A stretch of 64,000 nucleotides of DNA from Amphibalanus amphitrite (lineage: Eukaryota > Arthropoda > Thecostraca > Balanomorpha > Balanidae). The position numbers and the translations under genes are program-made. Location: the NCBI RefSeq assembly GCF_019059575.1, contig NW_024881855.1, positions 496,001 to 560,000 on the forward strand, written 5' to 3'. Position 1 is the stretch's first letter. Every line of letters begins with the position of its first letter. Under the pieces are notes generated by a model. That model had not been told where the DNA came from. It saw nothing but the letters and a program-made list of their open reading frames with translations, and ran no database searches. Shown piece by piece: positions 24,770 to 35,706 of the stretch.

Positions 24770-24969
24770 GAAAGAACTCTAAATTAATTGACCACCGGAC
24801 CACCAAAGCAGGAAACAACCTGTCCCACCAAACCGACTTCAACTGGCTCCAGTTGCTCCCACCAATCACAGGTTATCCCCATCAGGAGTCAATGAGTGCC
24901 TGAGCAACTCAATCAAATACGGGCTCTTACCACCACACCAGGAGACCACTGCTCTAACACTGGCAGATC

Positions 24970-25264
24970 CAGACCTGCGTTTTTTTTTTTTGGAGGGGGG
25001 GCAACTCATGCCAGGAGCCAAACCTAGGGTACCCCCAAATCCTGTTTTCTCATCGGATTTAGGCCACTTATTTTTCGTCACAGCCCTGAAACGATATTTT
25101 TTAACTAAAAATATAATAAAAACAGAGGTGGAGATCTCGGGGGGGGTCCTCAGGACCCCCCTGAAAACGAATTACTGCTATGTAAGTCAATGGTACTGCA
25201 TCCAGCTCGCCTCCATCTGCCCGGCCTGGACCCCCCATGACATTTTGACAGATCTCCACCCCTG
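24970..25264. repeat. Inverted-repeat sequence with GGTGGAGATCT ends and G/C runs
   Basis: GGTGGAGATCTC near 25126 and GAGATCTGTCA... read as AGATCTCCACC near 25250 form an inverted pair about 130 bp apart around a GGGGGGTCC/GGACCCCCC hairpin. A TGGATCTGCCAGTG motif beside it (minus strand, near 24970) is matched at 26038-26052. It probably belongs to a dispersed short repeat of the GGATCCGCCAGTG type. Confidence 0.4.
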
Positions 25265-25920
25265 ATAAAAAAATATAGAAATGGTAGCCCACCCGACCCG
25301 TGCCTTTATATTAGGTAGGTACTCTAAAAACACTTCAAATTGCTTTTGTTGACCAGTTAGCCCAGTCCGGGTTGGTGCTTGGCGCAGCCTTCGCGGGCCG
25401 GGAGGTGTCGGTTGGACCAAGATTCTTGGTTGGACACCCCTGCCGTTCGGCCCCTGATCAAGCTAGAGCTTCGCGGAAAAAACAAGCGTGTCGCCCGTGA
25501 GTAACAAGAGGAAGCCGATGGTACCCAATTTTAGGGTTCTTAGTCATTGGTTGACCGTCCAGTCCAGGTCACAGCAGTATCCCAAAATTTGTCGATTTGG
25601 GTGCAAACTGACATCCAAATGAAAATTATTTTGCATTCTCATTCCCATTTTTTAAGAGCTATTTCCCACTTCCAGTTTTACTGGCAGTAAGCATTTGCGT
25701 CGATGGTCGTTTTACACCTGCAATCCCTCACAACTGTACACTAGGGTGTCCCAAAAAAGTTTACCTAGGATAAATCTCCGACGCTGAAAGTCAGTTGGGC
25801 GCCACTTTTCCATCCTTGAATAACTGCCAAATTTAATAACTGCCAAATCGCTACCAACTTATTAGCGGAAAGGAATTTCTAAAGGAACTTCACTATCGAA
25901 GGCTGGAACTTACCAGCCAC
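25265..25920. other. Intergenic, possible mariner-type end fragment
   Basis: No gene is seen. The segment CTAGGGTGTCCCAAAAAAGT near 25741 resembles terminal sequences of some mariner-type transposons, but no partner end was found. Confidence 0.25.
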
Positions 25921-25939
25921 CAATCATTTTAATGACCAT

Positions 25940-26095
25940 TCCCGGTGCATTGGGGGGGGGGGGGCGGGGGCTATTTCATATTGCCTCCCCTGTCGAGTTT
26001 CGAATGGGGGGGGGGGGGCTTTAGCCCCTGCCGCCCCCTGGATCCGCCAGTGTGCTCTAATGACTGAGCTATGGGACATCCTAACAGCAGGTGCA
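25940..26095. repeat. Poly-G/poly-C repeat with GGATCCGCCAGTG and tRNA-like box A
   Basis: Two poly-G tracts (around 25952-25970 and 26005-26018) are followed by CCCCCTGGATCCGCCAGTG. Beyond it, on the minus strand, CATAGCTCAGTCATTAGAGC resembles a tRNA box A. This looks like a short dispersed repeat or a degraded SINE. Confidence 0.45.
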
Positions 26096-26113
26096 TTTTT
26101 AGTATATCAAAAA

Positions 26114-26758
26114 TCAGATGTTGGTGGAAAAGGACCTGGGGGTCAAGATAGACAACCGGCAGCTCAAGTTCCGGGAACAGGCTGCCGCAGTTGTGGCCAA
26201 ATCGTCACACATTCTGACAGTCATTCCTCGATCCTTCGGAGTAATTGATGAGACTACGCTTCCAACACTCTTCCGGACCATGGTTTGCCCCCATCTTGAA
26301 TACACCAACGCGGTCTGGGGACCCTTCAACCGAGAAGACCAGAAGCGCATTGAACGGGTACAGTGACGGGCCACGAGACTGGTTGCCAGCATCCTCCACC
26401 TGCCATGCGAGGAGAGACTCTGGAGCCTGAATTTACCATCGCTCTACTATCGGCGCCGACGATGACCAGAACTTGAGGGCATGAGTGGAAGCTGTCCAAG
26501 CCAAGAGTGCGGCGGAACGCCTTCAGCATACGAGTCCTGAACGACTGGAACTCTCTGCAATCCGCTGTCATCGATGCGCCCTCTGTCAATAGCTTCAAGG
26601 CCAGGCCTGACAAACACTGGGCTCACGCCAAATACACCATACATTCCAACGACTGATGCAGTAACACACTGACACAAAGCTCGTCCCGTCAGGATCCAAG
26701 AGGCCAAAAGGCCTTCCTAAATTCTGCATTTTATAAGTATAAGTATAAGTAAGTAAAA
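26114..26758 (+). mobile_element. CR1/L2-like LINE fragment (3' end, decayed)
   Basis: The translation LVEKDLGVKIDNRQLKFREQ and SFGVIDETTLPTLFRTM closely matches the C-terminal part of the LINE at 42698-45590. The copy is 5' truncated, has an in-frame stop after IERVQ, lacks an internal segment near 26460-26490, and ends in the same ATAAGTATAAGTATAAGTA tail. It is therefore an older relative of the same family. Confidence 0.85.
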
Positions 26759-28115
26759 AGGAAAGGTACAGGTAGGCAGGCTGGTACCCACCAGCAAGCT
26801 TCTTTCCAAACTGATCTCACAAGTCAATGAGAATTGAGACAACCAATTGCCTTGATGTAAACAGCATCTATATCTGCCATCTGGAAGATGCTATGCAATG
26901 AATAAGTCATGAAAATGCTGGATAAGAAATATTTGCTGTAACTGGAGCTGCAGCAGCAATAGGATCCCACTCATATACACCTTGACCTATTCAAGTTCAC
27001 CTCAAATTACACCCACTCAAAGTGTACATCCATGGTAAACAACTTGTACACAGTCAGATTTGGTCAGATTCGACAGAATGGCGCAGCTGTGACATTCATT
27101 AGCAAATTCCTTTTTTATTTGGTCTTGTTACGTCATGTCATATTCACTTGATACTCACGTAGAAAATATTAAAAAATAAATTGATGAAAATGGTGTCTTA
27201 TTTGAAACATTAACAAGGCGATGAATTTGAACCACTTTGGGTTTGCAATCGTTCGACATGTTGTTCATCAAACAGACTTTTTATGGGTGACAAATGGTGG
27301 CCATGATTTTTTGTGGAGTTTGAAAAAATCAGAAACAATAGGCATCACAAAAACAAAAAAAATCAAATTCAATATTTTAAACATTTCATCTGGAGGATCT
27401 GGAGCATGAACTTCAAGAGCATAGCATAGATATCAAGAGGAATTCCGTTTTAGAAAGATTTGAAACATTCAAATTCTATGATGTCATATAAGCGCAGAAG
27501 CATTGAGCCTCACCATTTATCCACACAGTAATTTACAATTACAAATCCTTGATAGCGCTATCCACACATTTTGCGTCGAGAAGCCGCTTGCGCTGGTGCT
27601 AATACCCGTCAATCTTGTGTTGATTTATGAAGCGTATGCTGGTAAATCGTCCGAGGTCTTTTGCACAGTGTATATAAAAAGTCTTTTGAATAAAGCTCCG
27701 AGGGCCTTCCCCGAAAGCACAAGGGTAAGACCTGGTTGGTCACAAGCTTGAGATATAATTATTGATAAACTAGCATCAAACATGTGGTGTGGCCTACGGC
27801 CTCTCAACTTGTTTTTATGCTTCTTCATCTTAGTTCTGTTAATCTTATATATTGATGTATTTTGTTGGGCTTCCACTAATTTCTGCTATGCAAAGGCAAA
27901 AAGGTTACATTTGTGATTTGGGTCATGGGTGACTTCAGGGCCTGACATTATGACCTCTGACCTGGTTATTGTTTTGCCTTTGCATGGCAGTTTTGTTGTG
28001 CTGAGCTCCCTATTGTCCCCTTCAAAAACAGTTTTGTGTTCACCTGCCATTATACTGAAGTTCAGCTCACTTTGGTGCTATGTTTGAACAATCAGCTTTT
28101 TTCAGGTTATTCATA
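26759..28115. other. Intergenic upstream of AIFM3
   Basis: Mostly AT-rich sequence with no supported genes or repeats. The AIFM3 promoter and 5' UTR should lie towards its right end; a possible acceptor-like TTTTTTCAG (28096-28105) just before the start codon may close a 5' UTR intron. Confidence 0.4.
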
Positions 28116-31100
28116 ATGGGTTCCGTTCTGACTCGTGCTGGTTGCAAAAAAGGTAAGGCTGTTATTCACAAACTTCATTAGATAGGTAAATAGTTACCAG
28201 TTTGACAAGGTTCACTGCTCTCACTTTATCATAGATATCACTTTTCTGTCTTGAGTTGAGCATTGTGGCTCAGAATGTGCTTTTCCTAAATCAAAGATCT
28301 GAATTAATGGACGAAAAAGTGAATCAATTTAACATCAGTTTCAAATGAGTCATAGTGCTGCTTCCTCTAAAATAGAAAACCAGGGTCCACTTCTTTGTTG
28401 TAGGTACTGTAGAGTGTAGCTTGCAACATATTTACCCTGTTTCCCAGGTGCGGCCAAAGGTGAATTTGTTGAAGCTGTTGTTTGCAAAGAAAATGAGCTT
28501 GCAGACAATGAGTAAGTTATTATGAGTGTTTATTTTATCTACTTTTATTTCAGTTGCATTAACTCGTGTCGTGCTGGTGGCCTGAGTTTTTCGTGTCGTT
28601 CCTGGGGGGGGGGGGCGTTTTTACACCCCCCGTCTAACTCGGCTCCTGGGCTACCAGCGACACACGGTAGGCGGCACTCGAAAGAGCATAAAAAATAATG
28701 GTGGGAATATCTCAGTCATTTTTAAGGTCAGGTCAAAGGTGAGGTCACCGACACCAGAGGTCATCAGTCATTTTTGTCAATTTCAACAATTTTGGAAACT
28801 TCCCAAGGCTTACTCGGGAACCAATAGAGCTACAGCGCCGAGGAAAAGTGCACTTGACTTTTACAGACCTTTCTGATTATTGTTCTCAGATTTGACCTCA
28901 GGTCAGCTATTTAGCCCCAAGAGGGCGAAAACTAAAAAAAAGTTTTCAGGAAAAATGTTTTTGGGTAGTAACTTTTGACTCAAGAAAGGGATGACATTAA
29001 TTTTGTCAGTATTGTGTTTTCCTCGTCGAGACGCGTCGAATTAACTATAAGTTGACCTTGAAAGGTCACTTGGAAAATTTGACCTCAGGACAAAGTCATG
29101 ACCTGACCAGTGACTGGAAAGGGTCATGCTGCATATCAGTCGATCCGTATCGTCGCGCTGAACACATCTTACATGTTTTCACCGCTCTAGCACGTCTCTA
29201 TCAAAAGTTATAGTGATGAAAACTGCTGGTGACCTTTCAGATTTTCATGACCTGAGATGACCTCAGTCAGGGGCACACAGAGGGGTCACATGTGCAATTT
29301 TCCGATTAAGTGTGCCATGTTTACCTATGAACAGGTGTTTGAGAAGGCTTAGAACGACATTCGTCCAAAAAGCTGCATTTCAATTTTCTCCCGTCGACTT
29401 ATAATGAGGTCGCAAAATTGACCTGACCTTGGGTCACGGATATAAAAAATCCGAGATGTACATTTTATATATACTGTTACTCTTATCAATCGCTGAAAGT
29501 TTCAAATCGATTGTTCGGTCGGTGTAGCTACAGCGAGCCTTTGAACTTTTTCTGAGGTAATGTCACTTCACGTGACCTGGTGACCTGACCTTCAACGACC
29601 TGGGTCTGAAATTTTCACAACATTTGCGGAAAAGATGCATGAACAGGTGTACCGAACGGCGGCGTTGCGCGCCGCCGTTTCTTAGTTAGTCGCGAAAATC
29701 TGAAGGGGGACGTGAAACGCTCCCCCCCCCCCCCCCCAGCACGGCGCGGGTTAAGCTATGGTGGATTTATATTCTCTTTGTGTTTTTTTTTCACACAGTT
29801 GATATCACTGAGCTACTTGAGTCAATTTCCCATGTATTCCTGGCGGGGGGGGGCCTCAGGAGCCCCCCCCCCCTGAGGTTTTTTGGTTATTTCTCCCAAA
29901 CGCGTTGAGCTAGGAAGCTCAAATTTTCTGACTTTTCCTAAAAGGCTTCTACGCAACATGTCTGAAAAATTTGAGTTGATCTGACCTCAGGTCAGGTCAC
30001 CAGAGGCGGTTTTGTGACCCTACCTCAGAAAAGTTTGCAATCACGCCAGAGCTAGAGTTTTTGACCGATCAATTTCTTCTCTTCAGGGTTTAGTTAGGGT
30101 ACCAGTATGTGCAATTTGTATATCTCGGAATTTTGATATCGGTGACCTAAGGTCAGGTCAATTTCGCGACCTCCCCATTATAAGTCAATGGGGGAAAAAT
30201 CAACTCCCTGTTTTTACCACTAAAACGGGTCGGAATGGCCCCATATACCATACATGACTTCATATACGATCAACCTTCACTACCGTGAGGTCTGTTTTGC
30301 TGTTGGGCAGCTGTGAGGTCATGTGACGTCATCAAAGGTCACCAAAGGTTTTTGGCCAATAACTCCGTACAGGAACAAGATACAGACGCGTGGATGGTCT
30401 CATTGTGTTCAGCTCGTCAAGACGCATCGAATGATATACATGATGACCTCGAGGTCACGTGACCTGAGGTCAACCTTTGACCTTGACCTTTCGAGGTCAA
30501 CATATATATCATTCGATGCGGATTGACGAGAGGATCACGATGATGCCCTTAGTTTGTTCCTATCTTGACTAATTCGAAAGTTATTCGAGAAAAACTCTCC
30601 ATATCTAGCGCCGCCATTTTGACTTTTTCGACCCCTGTGACGTCATCTTTGACCTGACCTGAAAATGACCTTAGTAAAAATTGTAGATCTTGGCCGTGCG
30701 TATCCGATGCCGTTTACCGCTTGTCGCTATCTTGCTTCGTTCTCGAGATCTCAGGGGGGGGGGGCCGAATCGGCCCCCCCCCCGCCAGTTTCTTGTCCCG
30801 GCGGAGCCCGCCAGGAATAGGGTTAAATGTTAGCAGCACTGGATTTTATCAGCCAGCTCTTACTGCTCCTAATATGTAGCTACAGCATTGAACCATACGG
30901 ATCCATCTCATCTTGGTTCGTGGTGGTGACCTCATCTGACCTCACCACCAGACTGCGGGTCTGTGACCTGGCCGGCGAGGGTAAGGTGCTGGTGGTGAAG
31001 CATGAGGGCAAGGTCTCCGCACTGGGCACCAAGTGCTCCCACTATGGCGCGCCGCTGGAGAAAGGCGTGGTAGCCAACGGGCGCGTGCGCTGCCCGTGGC

Positions 31101-34100
31101 ACGGCGCCTGCTTCAGCCTGGCCACCGGTGACATCGAGGACTTCCCGGGACTGGACGGCGTGCCATGCTACCAGGCGGTGGTGGAGGCGGACGGCGGCGT
31201 CCGTGTGCGCGCCCGACGCGCCGACCTGCAGGCCAACAAGTGCTCACAACAGCTGGCCGGTCGGAAGGAGGACGGCCAGGACGTCATTCTGGTGCTCGGT
31301 GGAGGTGAGCGGAAGCCGCGGTACAGCGTGCGATCAGCGCGATTGACTCAATAAGGGCGCTCTGGAAACCCGGAATCATAAGATTGTTGTTGCTTTGATC
31401 GACGGATTCTGCTTGTAGGGTGACCGTGTACCTCATTAAATTGACTGTCGTTCTATTAATTTACATATTTTGTCGTCAACCACTTTCGGGTATTTTGTAT
31501 TCGCCGATAGTCTCCGAAATATTTCACTCACGCTTCTATTCCTGTTGGATGCTCAATGTCCCAGTGGGTTAGCCTGATGACCCACTCACGCTCCGCTGTT
31601 CCTACTGGCAGGCGGTGCCGGCGCCAGCTGTGTGGAGGCGGTCCGTAAGAGCGGCTTCACAGGCCGCCTCGTACTGGCCACACGGGAGAAGCACCTGCCC
31701 TACGACCGGCCCAAACTCAGCAAGGCGCTGGATATGGACGCCGAGAAACTGCGGCTCCGCACACCGGAGTTCTACAAGGTGGGTGCTCGGTGGCGACGTG
31801 GGGCGGGAGTCCCGATATGCGAGTTACGAGGGCTCACTGATGTAAATATAGCTTAGTAGGTCGTTGACTGAATGATGGATATGTGGTAGCATGCCAAAGG
31901 TACGAATCACGAATGACTGCCTGAAGTGGGAGTTTATCATTACGCTACACGTTTTGTACCTTCGAACGTTTTACTCTGATGAATTGTAGCTCGTTAGTTG
32001 CGTTTGCACGTAATGCTCGGTACCTGTCGAAAGTTTTGGAATGTAGTATTTTGGCCGCTCATTTGTCGAACCCCTAACCTTGCCCACATCTAACACCTCG
32101 CTCGACCGCTTCCTCTGTGTCAGGCCGCTGACATTGAGGTTCTGACGGAGCACGAGGCCGAGTCGATCAGCGCTGAGGAGAAGAAGGTGCGCTTCACGAA
32201 CGGCACCGAGGTCGGCTACACGGCCCTCGTGGTGGCCACCGGCTCCAGGTGGGTGGACGCTGGTGGACAAAATAAGATGAATCGCTGTATAAATTGAATT
32301 GCTTTTTGCCACTATCTATTATCTTATTTGATGTCAAGGGTTTTCACGCTAGGTGACGATGGGAAAAAGAGATTTGTTAATTTGCAATGGTCAGTTCTGA
32401 ACTTGGATCGACAAGTCTAGTTTCAATGAGTGATAATGCTCTTAGAGTAATTTCCACTAATAATTTATGACCATAAATATTGACTGAAAAGGGGTGAGCA
32501 ATGGATTGCGAAGGTCCCCAGAGGCGGGTGATAGTAGCCGACCGCCGTCCGGTGCCAGTTGTGGTGACGGGGCCTCGCACAGTCCGCGACGCGTGACGCC
32601 CCGGTCCCGGCAGTGACAGAGTTCCGTGACGCGTGTACGGGTCGTGAGTCGTGGACTCGTAACTCGGTCCTCCTGAGTGGTGACGAGTGATGACGCTGTG
32701 GGTTGCTGCGCTGTGTGCGTTTTTGTGGTTTGCACGCTGTTCGTAGCTGCATGTACGGTGCCATAACTGTACCGTAATTTGGTACAATTTGGTGTGGCTG
32801 GCTGCTCAGATGCCATGGGAGATTCATATTTTTATCAAAGTCGGACGTGTTTGGTGCGCATATTTATTTTAATGTAATAATTTTAATCCTGAGACTTCCT
32901 GCAAATGATCACTGGTAATCATTGTTAGGTAGTCCCGAAAGATCACGTTCAATATCGTTGCTGACATCCTTGTGCCAAGGACGACCGTGTGTAACCCAGC
33001 TGCAGTTCAGAACTTTAACCAAATCGTATCGGTGTCAATTCCTTCGGATACGTCCTACCGTTGAAAATTCCTGCCTTTGCTTAGTGTAACCCCCCTCCAC
33101 CCGCAGGCCCCGCACTCTGGATTGTCCCGGCTCGGACCTGGCAAACATCTGCGTCCTGCGCAGTCCCGACGACGGTAACGCTATCGCCGGCCTCATCCCC
33201 GGCAAGAACGTCGTCATCGTCGGCACCAGCTTCATCGGTGAGCCATTCGGAGGGAGGGCTACCATAGAGTTCTGCTGGAGTTTTATTTTATTTTTACATG
33301 TGAAGCCCAATGATTGAATTGCATTTGATTGGCTGTGCTTTGTTTACAGTTTAGTCTACTGTATTTATAATGTGCCGTTCTTTTGCATTGGGCCGTATTC
33401 AGTATGCAGGCTCTTCATTGAAGAGACAGTTAATTGAAGAGTCTTCAATTAACTGTCTACGATATAACCCTATGGTTTACGAGTTATATGGCTGAATATA
33501 AATTGGACAATTTTGGCACATTCCTAATGACTGATTGAACGACAGCTACTAGCTAGCACTAACTGTCGCGCTGACCCCGGTCCGGACACCGTCTGTTCGG
33601 ACAGGCATGGAGGCGGCCTCCTACTGCGTGGGCAAGGCGGCCTCCGTCACCGTGGTGGGGCCGGGGGACGTGCCCTTCGCACGCTCGCTGGGGCCCGAGA
33701 TAGGCGCCATGCTGCAGGGACTGCACGAGGAGAAGGGAGTGGTGGTGAAGAACGGTCTGAATGTCACCGAGTTCAAGGCCGGGGAGGACGGCAAGCTGGC
33801 ACAGGTGGGTGGGATACGGACTGGCGCGATGGTTAGGTGTGGATAGGATGCGATTGAGCGGGTCTTTGTAATAAGGTGGGTATATTACATCTTTAAATAT
33901 CGTGGAGTTCAGGATTCAAACATAAGAATGGCAAATTTTACGTTGATTTAAAAATAATTTAAGGAAATTAAATACTTTTTCGTACTCTGAAGGAACAATT
34001 TTGTCACACACGTGTCACCTACGGCTGTAACTCTGCGGTTGCCGTCGGCATTATCTTTATCATGCAGGTTTTTGCTATTTCAATGTTTATCGCCGATGAT

Positions 34101-35706
34101 GTGACGGTTTTCTAGTCGCAAGAAAATGCCGACTAATCGTGAGATTGGCTCACCAGGTCTCATCTCGCACTCTGCCAAGTGCCACTTCGGATTTTGCCCG
34201 TCATGGTATCTACTATCTACAATACCATGGCTGTAGTATCTACAATAGCACAGCCATGAGCCACACACACTGGACACACTGTATGGGTATGCTGTATGAG
34301 CAGGAGCAGGATGCCTTTTTACATACATGCTGGGCTAGCATGGCTTGACACGAATTTTGAAGTGATCACCAGCTGATGAATGGCCTTCGTCCTTCAGCAA
34401 ATGAGAAGACGTGATTTCTGCTTCAAATGTGTCGCTCAGCCGTTACTGCCCTGTGGCCGTTACTGTAAGGTTTACTTCCATTTTCACCACCAGGTGGTGC
34501 TGTCTGACGGCACGGAACTGCCGGCCGATGTATGCCTGCTGGGCGTCGGCGCTATCCCCTGCACGGAGGTGCTCAAGGGCGTGGTGGACCTGGACGAACG
34601 CGGCTATGTCGTGGTCGATAAGGTAGGATGATGATTGATGGACGAGGAGACAGGGTAAAAGGACCAATTTGCGAATTATTGCAAGTTCATTAGATTGTTT
34701 GCCTTCAAAATAGCAAAACGACCTCTTTAGTCGGTGCGTTCTAAACAAGCCCCAATAAACAACATGATGGATCCCAGTGATCCCTAAGTCGTGATGCCAT
34801 CGATGCCTCTACTTTCTTTACTCAAGAGTCAAATCATCGAAAAGTCAGCCTGCTCCGCTCTACCACCGACTCCATCTCACTGACCTCCTCCTCTCTCCCC
34901 TGCAGCACCTGCGTTCCTCCGTGGACAGTATTCTAGCCGCGGGCGATATCGCCTCTTTCCCTCTGTCTCTGGCGGAGGGGCGGCGCGTGGCCATCGGCCA
35001 CTGGCAGCTGGCTCACTATCTGGGCAGCGTGGCCGGACGGAACGCTGCTGGAACACAGACGGAGGTTAACACGGTACCGTTCTTCTGGACCATGCAGTAC
35101 GGGAAGAGCGTACGATACACAGGTGAGTGGCGAGAGGTGGGGTGGATTGGCGTGGGCACAAAGGGTGTGTAACATTTTGGCGATAATTGGTTTGGATGAA
35201 GGGGAAGGTTGTGTCCGTCTTTCTTTTTATTTGTTTAATGGAGTTGGTTCGAGCCATAACCAATTGGTGCCTGAACATTGCAAGATGCCTATCATTTGAA
35301 GATTGTCGTAGGTTTAGCCATGGGATGTTCCAGAAGTGACCGGAATGTTTGTGGCTATTTTATAACTTGCTTAGCTTAGCTTTAACGAAAATCATGACGT
35401 GCTGTTTTATCAGATTCACAAAACGCCAGCTTCTACACCCCATTTCAAACTCTCCCCTCCCCGACAGGCTACTGTCCCTCGTTCGACGACATCATCTACG
35501 ACGGCGACGTGGCCGGTCAGAAGTTCGTGGCGTTCTTCTGTCACGGTGACCAGGTGCAGGGTGTGGCCACTCTGGGTCGTGACCCGGCCGCCGCTCAGTG
35601 GGCTGAGCGGTTCAGCGCCGCTGGCTGCCCGAGCAAGCAGAGCGTGAAGGATGAGCTGGCTGCGGCCGCTGAGGGTGAGCCTGCCGCTGAGAAGCAAGGC
35701 GAGTGA
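28116..35706 (+). CDS. AIFM3: AIFM3-type Rieske/FAD oxidoreductase (apoptosis-inducing factor 3), 10 exons, 553 aa
   Basis: Exons: 28116-28152, 28448-28511, 30952-31304, 31612-31778, 32124-32248, 33107-33237, 33605-33804, 34494-34622, 34906-35122, 35468-35706 (stop TGA). Every junction is GT...AG and in phase, giving 1662 nt. An N-terminal Rieske domain holds its [2Fe-2S] ligands in CSHYG (C62, H64) and CPWHG (C81, H84). A flavoprotein disulphide-reductase fold follows: dinucleotide motif VLGGGGAGAS near residue 150, HLPYDRPKLSKAL, a second nucleotide-binding motif VVIVGTSFIGMEAA, LGVGAIPCTEVL, and the FAD-binding ILAAGDIASFP. The C-terminal part reads YCPSFDDIIYDGD and QKFVAFF, as in AIFM3/AIFL. 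Human AIFM3 is about 605 aa, so this is slightly shorter, mainly at the N terminus. The family is associated with mitochondria and membranes; substrates are not defined. The ATG at 28116 is the first in frame (MGSVLTRAGCKKGAAKGEF). The second intron is mostly mobile elements. Confidence 0.95.
28559..29754. mobile_element. TTAA-bounded GC-hairpin element, copy D (AIFM3 intron 2)
   Basis: Ends are TTAACTCGTGTCGTGCTGG and, inward from the right, TTAACCCGCGCCGTGCTGG; 1196 bp. G/C hairpins lie at 28604-28631 and 29705-29738. The interior has many AGGTCA/TGACCT half-sites and the landmark CTCGTCGAGACGCGTCGAA near 29023-29041, with an imperfect inverted partner near 29135-29155. No coding frame. It begins 47 bases after the exon 2 donor. 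Confidence 0.78.
29826..30826. mobile_element. TTAA-type GC-hairpin element, copy E (AIFM3 intron 2)
   Basis: The right end, read inward, is TTAACCCTATTCCTGGCGGG; the left end is a decayed TTTCCCATGTATTCCTGGCG. Hairpins lie at 29844-29873 and 30754-30783. The AGGTCA core (30300-30560) includes a run of four or more half-sites flanked by inverted arms CTCGTCAAGACGCATCGAAT and ATTCGATGCGGATTGACGAG. About 125 bases separate its end from AIFM3 exon 3. Confidence 0.72.
33425..33461. repeat. Perfect short palindrome in an AIFM3 intron
   Basis: AGACAGTTAATTGAAGA is followed directly by its exact complement TCTTCAATTAACTGTCT, a hairpin with almost no loop. A shorter partial repeat of the same words precedes it (CTCTTCATTGAAGAG). 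No function is evident. Confidence 0.6.
34705..34765 (+). repeat. Short SINE-tail-like repeat, copy 1
   Basis: The stretch around GTCGGTGCGTTCTAAACAAG and CCCCAATAAACAAC resembles repeats at 50141-50192 and 52957-53020. It lies in an AIFM3 intron. Confidence 0.45.

Larger units (their letters stand above)
23617..24810. mobile_element. Partial TTAA-type element C, split by a hAT-like insertion
   Basis: The left end reads TTAACCCGTGCCCTGGTGGG, followed by the G/C hairpin (23663-23698) and GTATCTCCGAAACTACTGG, matching copy A from 7239. Element material resumes after the inserted element (24778-24800, AATTAATTGACC) and then the homology is lost, so the right end is absent. Confidence 0.6.

Noticed and set aside
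7740-30660. Direct AGGTCA repeats as a CRISPR-like or satellite array
   Set aside because: Spacing is irregular, repeats are only six bases, and the runs sit inside bounded TTAA or TA elements in a eukaryotic genome.
30827-30951. AIFM3 starting at ATG 30827 with a hydrophobic leader (LLALL-like stretch)
   Set aside because: The in-frame acceptor at 30951 joins exactly to exon 2 (28448-28511), whose translation fits the AIFM3 N terminus. The hydrophobic stretch is intron.
32377-32827. Minus-strand frames of 119-136 codons inside an AIFM3 intron
   Set aside because: Three overlapping frames with low-complexity Thr/His/Arg translations, no splice logic and no recognised domain.
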